Of a stretch of 26,388 nucleotides of DNA, positions 1-11,400 are shown piece by piece. The DNA comes from Heterotrichella gracilis (lineage: Eukaryota > Sar > Xanthophyceae > Tribonematales > Xanthonemataceae), in assembly GCA_032358255.1 (NCBI GenBank), contig JAULBX010028825.1, positions 1 to 26,388 on the forward strand. Reading direction: 5' to 3'. The stretch's first letter is position 1, and every line of letters begins with the position of its first letter. The notes beneath the pieces are model-generated. The model was not told the DNA's origin and ran no database searches. It saw only the letters and a list, made by a program, of their open reading frames with translations. The position numbers and the translations under genes are program-made.

Positions 1-1075
1 GATTTCCCACTGCTTTTCCCCCGCCCTGAGTGCTGCCCACTGAGCTCTGAGGCGCGGTGGGCAGTGTGACTGAGCTCTTGTGTGCAACCTTGCACTGTGC
101 CAGCAAGGTCACAATGATGCATGTTTGCTGCTCTTGGCGTGCAACAGGCTTTAGTATATACTCAGCACCAGAACCATGTAGCTGCATTTTCCAGTCTTGC
201 ATAGCATGGTATGGAGTTGCATACTACCACTTCACCATCAGCTTGCTCACCTTCCTGTCGCACACGTGGTCCAGCACCCACTGTTCACACCTGCCTGCGC
301 CTCACCGCTGCACCACTGTACTCATTGCCCAGTTCCCCAGGCAGTGCTGTGCTTCTTTTGCAGGTAAAATGAGGTTGATGAGGGCTCACACAGTTGGCCT
401 GGTTGAGGGCATTTGCTTTGCAATGTACTGGTGTAAAATAGTAGTTAGGTGGGCTTCATGTTTGAGTTGGGCACAATAAAGCACATACGTTTTCGTCACA
501 GTTCCAAGCAAGCTCCAAGTTTGGTGTGTCACGAGCTGACAATCGCAGCAAAAAACTGTGTCCAAGCATACATACATAAACGCATGCGTATGCATCTGGG
601 ACGATAACACATTGGTGTATGTGTCAGCAGACAGCCATCGTATGGCATTGTTTGGCTATACTCGTTTGAACGTTCGTACGTTAAAACGGCCATGTCTGCA
701 GCTTGCGTTGCAAGTTCTGTAACACCTGCGCAGCTGCGCCCGGACGTCGTCCTCCATTCTCTTGCCGTCATCCCAACAAGGGCCCCTTGTCCCTCCCCGT
801 CGCATCCCAACAATGGCCACTTTTCACTTCAGCCTGTAAAGTGTAGCCAACTGCCAAGTCAGCACGCACGTGCTCCACTTGGACGCACCACAGGCCAAAA
901 ATTGATGGGGATGGGCACAGTGCACTGCAGTGTTCGCTGCATCCCCCTGATCTGACACGTGTGCGTTCGTACAAGCCTTCCGAGACCACCATCACCACTG
1001 GTGCTTGCCAACACCAAGAAAACACGCTTTTGGATCGTGTGCAGCTGCGGGTTGTGGCTCACCCTGCGTGTGCAG
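1..1075. other. No supported gene in this stretch
   Basis: Open frames here are short, overlap on both strands and show no recognisable domain. A TGTAA motif, the usual green-algal polyadenylation signal, lies at 835-839, but no upstream coding end could be tied to it. The stretch may hold the 3' part of a gene that begins outside the window. Confidence 0.4.
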
Positions 1076-1162
1076 GATATCGTGGAGATAGACCCGGATA
1101 TGGTAGGATACGGTGGCGATAGCCCTCTCAGAAAAGCCTGCACAATGGAGAGGGTACTTTAA
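1076..1162 (+). CDS. Candidate terminal exon of an unidentified upstream gene
   Basis: A good splice acceptor (GTGTGCAG) at 1068-1075 is followed by 28 sense codons and a TAA stop. The peptide starts DIVEIDPDMVGYGGD and has the acidic/glycine composition of a real protein, unlike the frames around it. It ends about 100 bases before the next gene's start codon, so it could be the last exon of a gene whose earlier exons lie further left or outside the window. I do not recognise the sequence, and chance is a fair alternative: it is short and no partner exon was found. Confidence 0.25.
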   Translation, partial: DIVEIDPDMVGYGGDSPLRKACTMERVL

Positions 1163-1259
1163 CGGCGCCCCTACCCAAAGTGGTGTTATCTAGGTCTGCA
1201 AGCAATACGGGCTGGCTTTCTTTGATGGAAGTTAGCCTTATTTCCACCTGAGCTTGATT

Positions 1260-2266
1260 ATGCAGCGCCTGGTTGGTGTGTCCAGGGTGCTAGGTGCACC
1301 GCCTCTGAGAGCTGCTGCACTGCCCTTGAGGCCCCGAAGGGCATCCTGTGCGCGGCAGACCGCGTCACCAAGGTCGCGCCCAGTCGCGCTTTGGGGTATT
1401 TGGGTGCCACCACCACCACCGGTGCCACCACCACCACCACCCAAGCCCGACGTCGAGGAGGTAAGCGTCTGAAACTACTTAAACAGGAGAGAAGCTTGGT
1501 ACTGTTAGGTGCATCGCTGTGTGTTGTTTTACTTGGTAAGCCAATTGCAGTGCAGTGTCGTACGTCTCATGAGTGCAGTGCCGTGCGTCTCTCTGATCAG
1601 TTGTGGCATGTGCCCTGTGCCCGTGCGTGGCATGCCGTCTCAGTGGTGGTGCGTTGTGAGCAACATGGGAGCATGTTGGACGTGCTGATCAGAGCTTGGT
1701 TTCTGCGGTGTTTGCTGTTCCGCTTTGGCTGTTGCTATTGTGCTGAGTTTGAGTGGAGCACTCAAGCGCAGCTGGGCTGAGGTGATCTTGATCTGTGGTC
1801 TGTAGTCATGCCCCGTCGCACTGCAGTACTGGCCTGTATACTGCTTGACTGTGTACGTGCACCGCACCCGCAGGTGCTGCCAGCTGTGTTAGTACCCTTG
1901 GTAGGAGGTTTTGCAGCCCTGGCACTTCTGCAGTACCTGGACCCCAACACTTTCGCCGACCCCGCCAAGCCCTCCGACCCCGCTCAGATCACGCTCTTTA
2001 TTTCAGTGGGGCTTCTGGCAAACATCTTCAGAGAAATCACCGAGACCACGGCAGCCACCGAGCTGAAGGGCTACCGCCGCTTGGCAGCGCTGTCCACTGT
2101 CTTTCTGGTGCCGTCGTTCCTTGCGTACGCGTACGCACTCTCGAGCGAGTCGCCGGGGTCAGAGGTGCTCAAGTACGTCCTCGTTGGGCCTGCCGTTGCC
2201 CTGTTCATCGTGGCTGTGGCCAAGTGGACAACTGCAGAATTGATAAAACGCTCCTTACGCTCCTAA
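1260..2266 (+). CDS. Plastid-targeted small multi-span membrane protein, function unknown
   Basis: Two exons, 1260-1460 and 1874-2266, join in phase 0 through a GTAAGC donor and a CACCCGCAG acceptor to give 197 aa. Residues 1-47 are rich in Arg, Ala and Ser, almost free of acidic residues, and start MQRLVGVSRVLGAP, as in a chloroplast or mitochondrial leader. A proline run (about residues 51-63) follows, then four hydrophobic stretches at roughly 69-89, 106-120, 137-156 and 165-183, so an organelle membrane protein is likely. The loop between segments two and three carries the motif FREITETTAA, and the tail is basic (IKRSLRS). The ATG at 1260 is the only in-frame ATG ahead of the leader. I do not recognise the family by name. 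Intron 1461-1873 has no telomere-like repeats or exon debris, unlike most later genes. Confidence 0.75.
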
Positions 2267-2738
2267 GCGTGCGCCGGCTACTGGACCGTACGGCGCTGCC
2301 AAGTGGTCCACATGGTGAGCACTGGAACCTGCTCCACTTTCCTTTGGTTGTCGTGGTTTGCCTGAATTCAGTACCTGGGTGAGCACCATACGCATTGTTG
2401 CATTTCGTGGAGGAGGTGTTCGCAGTGCGTTTGATACCCTCTAGTTGTTGCGCCTGTATCAGCTTGGCAGCCAGAGTGCATGATATCGTGCCTTTGGTTG
2501 GCGTTGAGTGTCTGACACTGCGTTGCCAAACCTGGTACCTTGCTTTATGGCAAGCAGTGTGATCTTCAACGCAGCTGGTGCGCTTATTAAGTTGAACCCA
2601 GTTGTTCCAACTTGCCCATCTACCCCCATTCCAGGTGGGCGCCATTTGCAGCATTCAACGGTCTAACAGCGTGGACTGGCTCCCCTTTTGACAGCAATTG
2701 GTCTTGGTTCCCGGTACATACTGTACTTCAATATACCT
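2267..2738. other. Spacer between membrane-protein gene and first ankyrin gene
   Basis: This should hold the 3' UTR of the membrane-protein gene and the promoter and 5' UTR of the ankyrin gene. I saw no TGTAA polyadenylation motif and no clear TATA box. The antisense frame across 2205-2654 lacks any recognisable domain. Confidence 0.4.
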
Positions 2739-5700
2739 ATGCTTTGGCCACAAGCCCTGCAGCGCGCCATCCAGGAGGTCAACCTGCCTGCGGTGCGCTC
2801 CCTGCTGTTCCAGCCTGGCCTCCCCTTTGATGCGGCACCCAAGCTGCACTCCCCACCCCTCCTGACCCAGGCGGCCGCGGGCATGTTGGATGAGGTACCG
2901 GAGCCCAGCTCTGACCCTAAAACCCTAATTCAAATGCTAATACCCTAACCCAGAACTCAAATGTGTTGATCATTAATCTGTGTAAATCATAGACTTGATG
3001 TGCGTGTATGCTTTCGCGGCTGAGCTGCACCTGCCAACCCCGTGGATTGAGGGGATGTGGGCACAGGGTACACAAGGTACACAAGGTAGGGTTTAGGGTT
3101 TAGGGATGGGGCATGTGACTTAGGCGTGACTTATGAGGTGCGCAGCGCTGCGGTGACCGTAAACCCTGAACCCTGATAATCCTAAACTTAGTATGTGTGT
3201 GATTTGCTGGGTTCTGGAGCGCTGCACTGACCTGGAGCAGGTGGACGTGGCTGAGGGCAGCACGTTGCTGGGGTACCCCAAATATGAGACAAAACCCCTA
3301 AAACCCTCTTGGCGTGTTTTCCCCTTTTCTACAGGAGTGGCCAGACCCACACCCTAAACCCTAAATTCCAAAGCCTGATGCGGTGTATATTTTGTACCAG
3401 GTGCTGGAGCGCTGCACCGACTTTGAGCAGGTGAATTTTGCTGAGGGGGGCACCGCACTGTGCTGACCCTAAACCCTAAAACCCTAAACTCAGGGTGTGT
3501 GGTTTGCTAGGTTCTGGAGCGCTGCGCTGATCTTGAGCAGGTGGATGTTGCGGAGGGCGGCACCGCTCTTTGCTGGGCTGCAGGGATGGGCCAGAGGGAC
3601 GTGGTGGAGCAGCTGCTGGATAGGAGGGCAAAGTTGCAGGTACGTCCCTGCTGCCTGTCTAGGGGTTAGGGTTTTCCATGCCGGGTGGTGCCTTGGATTA
3701 GGGTTAAGGAAAGGGGTGGAGCAGCTGCTGGGTAGGAGGGCAAACCTGCAGGTGAGGCTGCTGCCCCCACACATATGTTTAGGGTTTAGGGTTGAAGAGG
3801 GGGAGGAGCAGCTGCTGGATAGGAGGGCACAAATGCTCGTGCGGCACCCACACACAGCCACCACCACACACATGTTTAGGGTATAGGGTTAAGGGAAGGG
3901 GTGGAACAGGCTACACCCTAACTTTGACTCTTTCTCGTGTGCAGGCCAGGTTGCGAGCTGGTGTGACTGCCCTGCACTGCGCCGCCTGCCACGGCCACCC
4001 CTGCGTGTGCAAGCTGCTGGATGACGAGGGGATTGCTGCAGACGTGGCCACAGCGGCAACGCAGGTATGAACCACGCATACCATCCAAACCCTGTCCTCA
4101 AACCCTGGCTTTAAACCCTGATGGGATCCCTGCTGTCACGGCCATTGCTCAGTGTGCAAGCTACTCATTATACCTGCAAATGATATCTGCAAATATGGCC
4201 ACAGTGGGAACGTAGGTGGGGAGCTTCACATACCCCAAACCCTATGGACATGCAGAATGAAACCTATAATCTGATAGAGGAGGGGAATTCAGCTGACGTG
4301 ACCAACGAGGGTCCATTTCTCTCTTGCCCTTGACCGGTTAACTCCTATTTGCCCTTCCCCTTTGTAACTTTGGAAGTAACGCAACCATTGGGCCTATATC
4401 AACATTCAACAAATGCCGCTTGCCCACCACTGAAAGCTCCTCTCCGTTGCTCCCCAGGTGACCCCCCTCCACCTGGCCATGTGGCATGTGTGCGCCTGCT
4501 GCTCACGTATGTGGCCAATGTGCATCCTCGGGATGCAATTCCCCTTACATACTGCCAATAATCCACCATGCCTAGGCCCCTTTTGACCCAAAAATGCGGA
4601 AATGTTCCACGTTTCTCAATTGACGCCTCCCCTTTTCCTGCCACAGGTTACTCCCTTCAACCTGGCAGCGAGTGGAGGCCATGTGGCATGCGTGCGCCTG
4701 CTGCTCACCTACGTGGCCAATGTGGATCCCCGGGATGCCACCCCGCTGCTGGGGGCCACCCAGGGTGGGCACCGGAGGGTGGCTGCGCTGCTGCTGCAGA
4801 AGGGCGCATCTGCTGATGTGGCGGACAAGCACACGCAGAGGTATCTGACTGATGCGATAGAATTTAATTTTATTTCAATAAAATAATAACGATATAAACC
4901 TTTACAAAAAAATAGAAATAAGCAGATATTACAACAAAGTAACCTAAAGAAGCAAATTGCAATGTACAGGATTGTGGGAACAAGTGGGCAGGCAGCCACC
5001 CGGGGCTCATGAGTGCAAAAATGGCATCCGATTGGAATAGATAATGAAAACAAGGACAACGACATGAAGCAATTGCATGAATTTGACAACTGCCTGTGGG
5101 CTCAGGAGCTGCCTGCACTGGTCGTCATAGCGTGTGACCACTTGGGGCCGAAATGCCAAAAATGTACCACTTACATGCTGATTTACCCCCCTGGGTGCAG
5201 GAGCTGCCTGCACTGGTCGGTGCTTCACGGCGACTCTGAAACCACCTCGCTCATCCTGCAGCAGGGCAGGGGGAGCGCCAATGCGGCAGATGCGCAGGGG
5301 GAGACACCGCTGCTGCTGGCGGCGCGCAGGTGGGTGTGGGGGGGATGGGGCTGGGGAGGTGCAGGATGCCAACGCAGGGGTCGGGGTTGCGCAGGGGGAG
5401 AATTGCTGCAGCTGGTGGCGCGCAGGTAAATGACACTGCAATTCGGCTGGTAACGGTGCCAATGCAAATACAAATGCCAGTGTTCCCAACCTGTTCAAGT
5501 TTAATCTTGGCCCTTGGTATGGGGGGCAGCAACAGGCCCTGTCATAGGTAGGATCCTGATAGCCTTAGTTAGGATAGCCACCAGTGCACAATGACAATGC
5601 AGTAGGACCTTGTATCCCAGGCATGTTCTCTTCTTCTAGATGAAGCCTTAGGCTTGTACAAGAAGGGTGTGCGTAGTGTGCGGGGGTGTGGCCAATGGTG

Positions 5701-6665
5701 ACCATCGGGGCATGTGCTGGGTTGGAGGTGACAGTCTACCCTAAACCTACCCATTGGCATGCTGCAGGAGAAGAGGTCAGCAACATGCAAAATGCCACTG
5801 CGGCAGTGCCCCACCCTCTGCACAGGGCCAATCGCAAAAACTGCACTGCCAATGAAACCTCACTAGCACCATGACCTCTACCCTCCTGTTTCCAGGGAAT
5901 ACAACAACCTCCTGGAGCTTTCCCAGGAGATGGGTGCAGCTGGGGGTGAGCGCAACAGCGCGGGCATCACCCCGCTCATCATCTCTGCGATCTTTGGCCA
6001 CCTGCTGGCGGTGGAGCTGCTGCTGGGCAGGTAGGGTTATGGATAGAAGAGAAGGGTTCTGTGATAGGCAGATGAAGTTTGCGGTAGGCTGGTTTGAAGT
6101 TTGTGGTATAAGTGTAGGGTTTTGTGGGGGTGCAGCTGTGGGCGAGGGCAGCAGTGCAGGCTTGTCCTTGTTCATGGAGTCTGCATTCTTTAAGGACAAT
6201 GCCAGCGGTGCAGCTGCTGCTGGGCAGGTAGGTTTTGATCAGACCCTAGGCTAGGGTTAAGGTTTTTGTTTGTGGGGCTTTTGTGAGGCTGGTGTTGGGC
6301 CTGTTAGGAAGTTCTTTTGTATCCTACTAGGGCAACTTCCACTGGGCAGCCTCAGATGCTAAACTTCATCAGCTACGTCCTCAGATGCTAAAACCTTCAT
6401 ACCAAGTCATGTAGTTGCTGAACCCTGCACCCTTGCTGTGCACAGGGGTGCGGACATCAGCGCGGTGGATGTGGCGCAGGGCGGGTCAGCACTGCACTGG
6501 GCAGCGGTGGACGATCATGCTGAGGTTGCGCAGGCTCTGCTGGCCCATCGCGCAGCGCCTGATGCTCTGGATAGGGCCGGGCTCACACCACTGGATGCGG
6601 CTTTGCAGGCGCATGTTGCGGCTGCGGCAGCGGTACAGGTGGTATCGTCCCCAGTGTTAGTATGA
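2739..6665 (+). CDS. Ankyrin-repeat protein, plus-strand copy of an inverted pair
   Basis: Exons: 2739-2894, 3511-3639, 3945-4064, 4647-4840, 5201-5329, 5896-6030 and 6446-6665, giving 360 aa if the ATG at 2739 is the start. All joins are GT-AG and keep frame. The protein is almost entirely ankyrin repeats, shown by the helix motifs TALHCAACHGH, GHVACVRLLLTY, GETPLLLAARR, GITPLIISAIFGHL, SALHWAAVDDHAEV and LTPLDAAL: about ten repeats and no other domain. Such proteins bind partner proteins; the partner here cannot be told. The start is uncertain: the other copy has an acceptor directly before GCCCTGCAG, whereas here the frame runs on upstream to ATG (MLWPQ). Against the minus copy it lacks 4 codons in the first shared exon and 3 in the fourth, and its C-terminus differs; all length changes are multiples of three. 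Introns carry partial exon copies and telomere-like repeats. Confidence 0.75.
3085..3105 (+). repeat. TTTAGGG telomere-like tract in ankyrin intron
   Basis: GTAGGGTTTAGGGTTTAGGG forms three units. Similar runs occur at 2917-2950, 3346-3363 and 3465-3490 in the same intron. Confidence 0.85.
3211..3463 (+). pseudogene. Two broken copies of the start of ankyrin exon 2
   Basis: Two tandem copies of the 5' part of the exon at 3511-3639 lie upstream of it, at 3211-3273 and 3401-3463. Both encode VLERCTD-type sequence matching the real VLERCAD. The first has lost its acceptor AG (TTTGCTGG instead of TTTGCTAG); the second keeps an acceptor (TACCAG). Neither reaches the exon's donor. The first runs into AAAACCCCTAAAACCC and the second stops at TGCTGACCCTAAACCC, so both pass into telomere-like heptamers. 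Confidence 0.8.
3715..3838 (+). pseudogene. Two copies of the end of ankyrin exon 2 in the following intron
   Basis: The last part of the exon ending at 3639 (encoding EQLLDRRA) is repeated at 3715-3751, where the donor (GCAGGTGAGG) is kept, and at about 3803-3838. A third trace starts near 3897. TTTAGGG-type repeats lie between the copies. They would not make complete exons because they lack acceptors. Confidence 0.75.
4135..4214 (+). pseudogene. Degraded copy of the end of ankyrin exon 3
   Basis: This resembles the second half of the exon at 3945-4064, with CAGTGTGCAAGCTACTCATT and ATATGGCCACAGTGGGAACG in the same order as the source. It ends at a donor-like GTAGGTGGGG. Point changes and small gaps have broken the reading frame. 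Confidence 0.6.
4458..4540 (+). pseudogene. Broken copy of the start of ankyrin exon 4
   Basis: A full acceptor (CTCCCCAG) is followed by a copy of the first part of the exon at 4647-4840. A gap in the AASGGH segment shifts the frame. The copy stops at the codons for DPRDA and changes into unrelated sequence that begins ATTCCCCTTACATACTGCC. The same junction occurs in the minus-strand ankyrin gene near 10634. Confidence 0.8.
4855..4975. other. AT-rich island inside an ankyrin intron
   Basis: Directly after the donor at 4841 the sequence turns strongly AT-rich, with long A and T runs and an AATAAA hexamer, in sharp contrast to the GC-rich surroundings. The matching intron of the minus copy has only a short AT-rich patch near 10285-10320. 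It looks like an insertion, but I see no coding capacity or clear terminal repeats. Confidence 0.45.
5106..5425 (+). repeat. Exon-start copy upstream and exon-end copy downstream of ankyrin exon 5
   Basis: The exon at 5201-5329 is flanked by fragments of itself. Its first 18 or so bases with an acceptor (CTCAGGAGCTGCCTGCACTG) lie at 5101-5123. Its last part with a donor (GGTGGCGCGCAGGTAAAT) lies at 5391-5425. Only the central copy has both splice sites in the right phase. Confidence 0.65.
6200..6230 (+). pseudogene. Copy of the end of ankyrin exon 6
   Basis: GCTGCTGCTGGGCAGGTAGG repeats the 3' end and donor of the exon that ends at 6030. TAGGGTT-type repeats follow it. Confidence 0.55.
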
Positions 6666-6835
6666 GGAATTCCTGCATGGTGTTGCTAGGGCCGAGCTGG
6701 AGGCGCTACACCGTGGCAGCGTGTGGTTGTCCCAGCTGGTTGGGCGCACACGGCAGTAGGATAGCTGGGCGGCTAGCCTGCCTTTGTTGCAAGCTCAAAT
6801 TTGTTGTGCAATTTAGGAAGTCGATGCATGATGTT

Positions 6836-6840
6836 TGTAA
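6836..6840 (+). terminator. Putative polyadenylation signal of the plus-strand ankyrin gene
   Basis: TGTAA, the polyadenylation signal typical of chlorophyte nuclear genes, occurs 171 bases after the stop codon at 6665, where the sequence begins to turn AT-rich. Assignment rests on motif and position only. Confidence 0.4.
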
Positions 6841-8475
6841 TTGATTCAAGATTGTGTGCATGATTTACATTTCTGCAAATACTATAAGCCAGGCGTGGGT
6901 CAAATATTATCGTAGCTCACGATCTGCTTGCCAGGGTAGGACATGTTTGATATGAATCATTGATGATAGACTATTAGTAAGATGGAATTGTATTATAATG
7001 CTAAAGGCTTCCCTGACAGTTGTTACAGCCGTACTTTACTGCATCACGGCAATTTAGTTTCCACGGGTTGATGAAGAATTTTGGATTTTTGATCAAATAG
7101 TTATGAACAAGCTTCAAAGTCGCATTGCATTTTTCTTAATAAAAAATTCAATACGATTATAAGAGTTTGTTCATGATAACATGCATTCAAAGAACTTGCA
7201 ACAGACTCTTTAGTGCTGCGCAGCTTGGACAACATTTGTGTTTTATCCGCTATCATGAGCCAATGGCATTGGACCTGACTGCCATGAAATGGCGCATCCA
7301 ATGTCAGACGATAATTATCAGGATTAGAAGCCTGATAAGCCCGAAGTCACCAGCAGGCCAGGTTTAGTCAAACTGTAAGTGTACAATTGCGGCAACACTT
7401 CAAGAATTTGTTACTGCAGCAGCATGCCTCATGCTGTGCGGCACAGCACTGCCAGTGGGCAGCTAAGTGCCTAAGGCTCTTTGCTCAGTGACATTTAAGT
7501 ACCTGACTAGCAAATGGTATGGCAGCTGATGCACCCGTTAAAGCTGTGAAGGCTGTACACCTGAAGGCCTGATTTCTAAAGTTTCAATGCACAGCATGAA
7601 GGTACAAAAGACTGCTCAATTGCTTAAGCAAGTCATTGGGCCAAAAACCTGCAGTCATGACCGAACAAGCTTCCATCAATCCCTGAAATCTGCTGGTCAA
7701 AGTGACATTGTCTGACTTACTTTGCGTTCTGCCATGAAGTCAACACATGTACATTACTGAGTCTCCCCCCCAACCACCAAAAATCATTAATGCTGTCGTG
7801 TATCCCACCCCCGACTTGCACCACAAATGAAACGCAAGACACTGCCAATCATTGGCAAAACACTCTCAGAAGGAGCCCCACCCCAATCATCATGATGATC
7901 ACTACCCCGATCCTGCCCCAAATCATTGCACTGGCAGTCAACATGATGGCTCTGTGACCATCCACTAGGCCACCCTCACCAACCCGCCCCTTCCAATTTT
8001 CCTGATGACACCAACATCCCTGCCAGGTAAGTTACATTACACCGCCATGTTCCAACCTTGATTGAGCCACGCGCCCGCACATGTAATGTCAAGGCCCTCT
8101 GGCACAGCAGCAGCCCTGGAGGAACCCCACACGCCCCACACCTCACCGCGTGCATAGCGACCAGCCTTGTCCTGGACAGTATACCACATCTGCCATAGCT
8201 GTTGCTTCGCCCACTATCACAACCCTGCAGCATTTTCACCCCTGCAATGGCGGTTGTCTGCAGCACCTGCCATGGCTGATAGCTACTCATCCACCGCCAT
8301 ACCCATTGCCGCTTGCACAGCCGTGCCGCATCCGCTTTCAAACCCGGCATCCAGCATCCAGCGGGATCAAGACCCGGTCTGATCTGATCTGATCTGGCGC
8401 CGCTTCACGCCCTCCACCTTATGTTGCCCCCCATACAACGCACACCACCTCACCAACCCCGCAAGCGACATCCAT
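6841..8475. other. Central spacer of the inverted ankyrin pair
   Basis: No gene recognised. The first part (to about 7200) is AT-rich and has a possible fold-back between 7100-7110 and 7167-7180. The rest is mixed sequence with short meaningless frames. A short GATCT direct repeat sits near 8377-8396. TTACA motifs at 8032-8041 could be the minus-strand TGTAA signal for the minus copy, about 440 bases past its stop, but this is weak. Confidence 0.45.
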
Positions 8476-11400
8476 TCACTCATCCACCGCCATGCCTGAG
8501 GCCGCCTGGAGAAGCCTTACCACAGCCGCCGCCTCCGCCTCCAAAGCGGCATCCAGCGGGGTGAGGCCCGCCCTGTCCACCGCATCTGGTGCCGCGCAAT
8601 GGGCCAGCAGCGCCTGCGCCACGTCCGCGTGGTCGTTCACTGCTGCCCAGTGTAGCGCTGACCTGCCTTGCGCCACATCCACCGCACTGATGTCCGCACC
8701 CCTGTGCACAGGGTGTAGGGCTTAGGATATAGGGTTTAGGGACATATCCTGGAGTGAGGATTTTAAGGTTTAGGGTTTGGGGTACACGTGAAGTGCACTT
8801 GGTGTGCACCACAAAGGATTTGGGATAGAATTATGGCTTACGATTGGCATTTAACGCCTGCGCCACTTTGGCATGCTTTGCATACTGCCACCCATTGCAG
8901 GGCCAACCCATCTTGCGCCAAGTCCACTGCAGTGATGCCTGCCAGCACATTTCCAGAAGACCCTAGACCCTAGACCCTGTCCCTGCATGCAATCCAGCAG
9001 CTCCACTGCTGCCAGGTGTCCGATCAATGCAAACCTGGATGAGCAAGAATATGCCCGCCCTGTTGCGCTTGTCCCACCGCAAACCCTACACCTATACCAC
9101 ATACTTCACCAGCCTACCACAATCTTCACCTGCCTATCACAAAACCCTTCTTCGTAGCCCAAAACCCTACCTGCCCAGCAGCAGCTCCATCGCCGGCAGG
9201 TGGCCAAAGAACGCTGAGTTGATAAGCGGGGTGATGCCCGCGCTGTTGCATTCGCCCACAGCTGCACCCATTACAAAACCCTACACCCTACACCACAAAG
9301 GAGGGTACTGCCTACACAGCAGCTAGCAAACCGCAAAACCTTAGCCCCAAACCCTACCTGCCCAGGAGCAGCTCCACCGCAGGCAGGTGTCCAAAGAACG
9401 CAGAGTTGATGAGCGGGGTGATGCCCGCGCTGTTGCGCTCATCCACTGCTGCACCCGTCTCCAGGAGGAGCTCCAGCAGGTCCTTGTATCCCCTGGGGAC
9501 AGGAGGTTGGGGGTGATTCATGGTGCAGATAGGGGTTTTTAATCTGCAGATAAATGCAGATAAATGCAGATCCTTCAAATCCATATTTTGTGCATCTGCA
9601 CGTAACACGCAGGCGTGGCTGTCAAAGATCACAGTATGGGTATGGTCAACAGCACCACCCATTGCCAAGAGCGGTCGCAGCAGGACCTTATCTCGCCTGC
9701 GCATACATGAAGGTGCACATGGGAAGGGGTGCAATTGTGACCATTGGGCCTTGTGCTGGGTGGGAGGTGATGGTCAACCCTAAACCCTACACATTGACAT
9801 GCCGCAGGAAAAGCGCCCAGCCAATCCCACACCCCTCTTTGCAACCCCTGACAGTGCATCCGCATGTGCGGCTCCCCAGCCCACGCCTCTCCCAGTTCCG
9901 CACCCCTCCCCAGGCCACCCCTCCCGCCCCAGAAACACACCCACCTGCGCGCCGCCAGCAGCAGCGGTGTCTCCCCCTGTGCATCCGCCGCATTGGCGCT
10001 CACCCTCCCTTGCTGCAGGATGAGCGAGGTGGTTTCAGAGTCGCCGTGAAGCACCGACCAGTGCAGGCAGCTCCTGAAAGCACAGGCCCATGTGTAAATC
10101 CTATGTAATGACTCGATTGTCGACATGCCGTAACTGAAGTGGTTGAGGGGCGGCAGGGGCAACAGGCATTTTTATTCCCACTGTTTTACTTAAACGGTCT
10201 GAAATATCTCTGTGTGTGCTTGCCAAGGACTCCGCCACACCAGCGGACTTGGCCTTCTGCCGCGGCAGCGCAGCCACCCTTTCAAATTTTAGTGCATTAT
10301 AATTTCCAGTTATTTTATATGCATGGCATTGACAATACCTCTGCGTGTGCTTGTCCGCCACATCAGCGGAGGCGCCCTTCTGCAGCAGCAGCGCCGCCAC
10401 CCTCTGGTGCCCGCCCTGGGTGGCCCCAAGCAGGGGGGTTGCACCCTCGGCATCCCGGGGATCCACATTGGCCACGTAGGTGAGCAGCAGGCGCACGCAT
10501 GCCACATGGCCTCCACTCGCTGCCAGGTGGAGGGGGGTGACCTGTGGCAGGAAATGGGGAGGTATCAGTTGAGGAACGTGGAAGATTTCTGCATTATTTG
10601 GTCAAATGGGGCGTAAGAATGGTGGATTATTGGCAGTATGTCAGGGGAATTGCATCCTGGGGATCCACATTGGTCACGTAGGTCAGCCGCAGGCGCACGC
10701 ATGCCACGTGGCGCCCGCTTGCTGCCAGATGGAGGTGGTTGACCTGTGTCAGGGATTTCAATGGTGGCAAATTATCTATGTGGCAATGGCCCCAATGATG
10801 CGTACAGGCAGCCTAAAACGAGGGATAACGAGTCTACAGCAAGGAGAAATGAGTTCTTAGGATTGAGGTTGGCTACATCCGCAGGAACCCTCTCCCTTTC
10901 CAGAGCATGGGCCTATGCGTTAAGGTCCACAGGGTTTAGGGTTTAGGGTATGTGTGTTTCAAACCTGCGTCGCTGCCGTGGCCACATCCGCAGGAATCCC
11001 CTCGTCAATGAGCAGCTTGCACACTGAGCGGTGGCCGTGGCAGGCGGCGCAGTGCAGGGCAGTTAAACCAGCTCGCGACCTGGCCTGCACAGGAGGCCCT
11101 GTTAGGGTTAGCCTGTTCCACCCCTCCCTTTGCCCTCCTGTCCAGTTGCTGCCGCCCTTCCATTAACCCTCAACCCCAACATGTGTGCGGTGGTGCCAAT
11201 GAGGGCAAAGTCTCAACAGCTGGTTTGCCCTTCTGTCCAGCAGCTGCTCCATTTTTTACCCTAACCTGAAACCCTAAACATGTGTCTGTGGTGGGAGGGT
11301 TGCACCAGCAGGTTAGCCGTCCTGTTCAGCAGCTTACCCTAATCCTAAAGCCTAAACGTAGTAGTGGCAGTGTATGGGCCCACGCATCAGCATGTTTGCC

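Noticed and set aside
3085-3490. A chromosome end, given telomere-type repeats
   Set aside because: Tracts are short, occur in both orientations and sit inside introns all along the window.
2739-6665. Calling the plus-strand ankyrin copy a pseudogene
   Set aside because: All seven exons keep splice sites and phase, and length changes against the other copy are multiples of three; only the start is doubtful.
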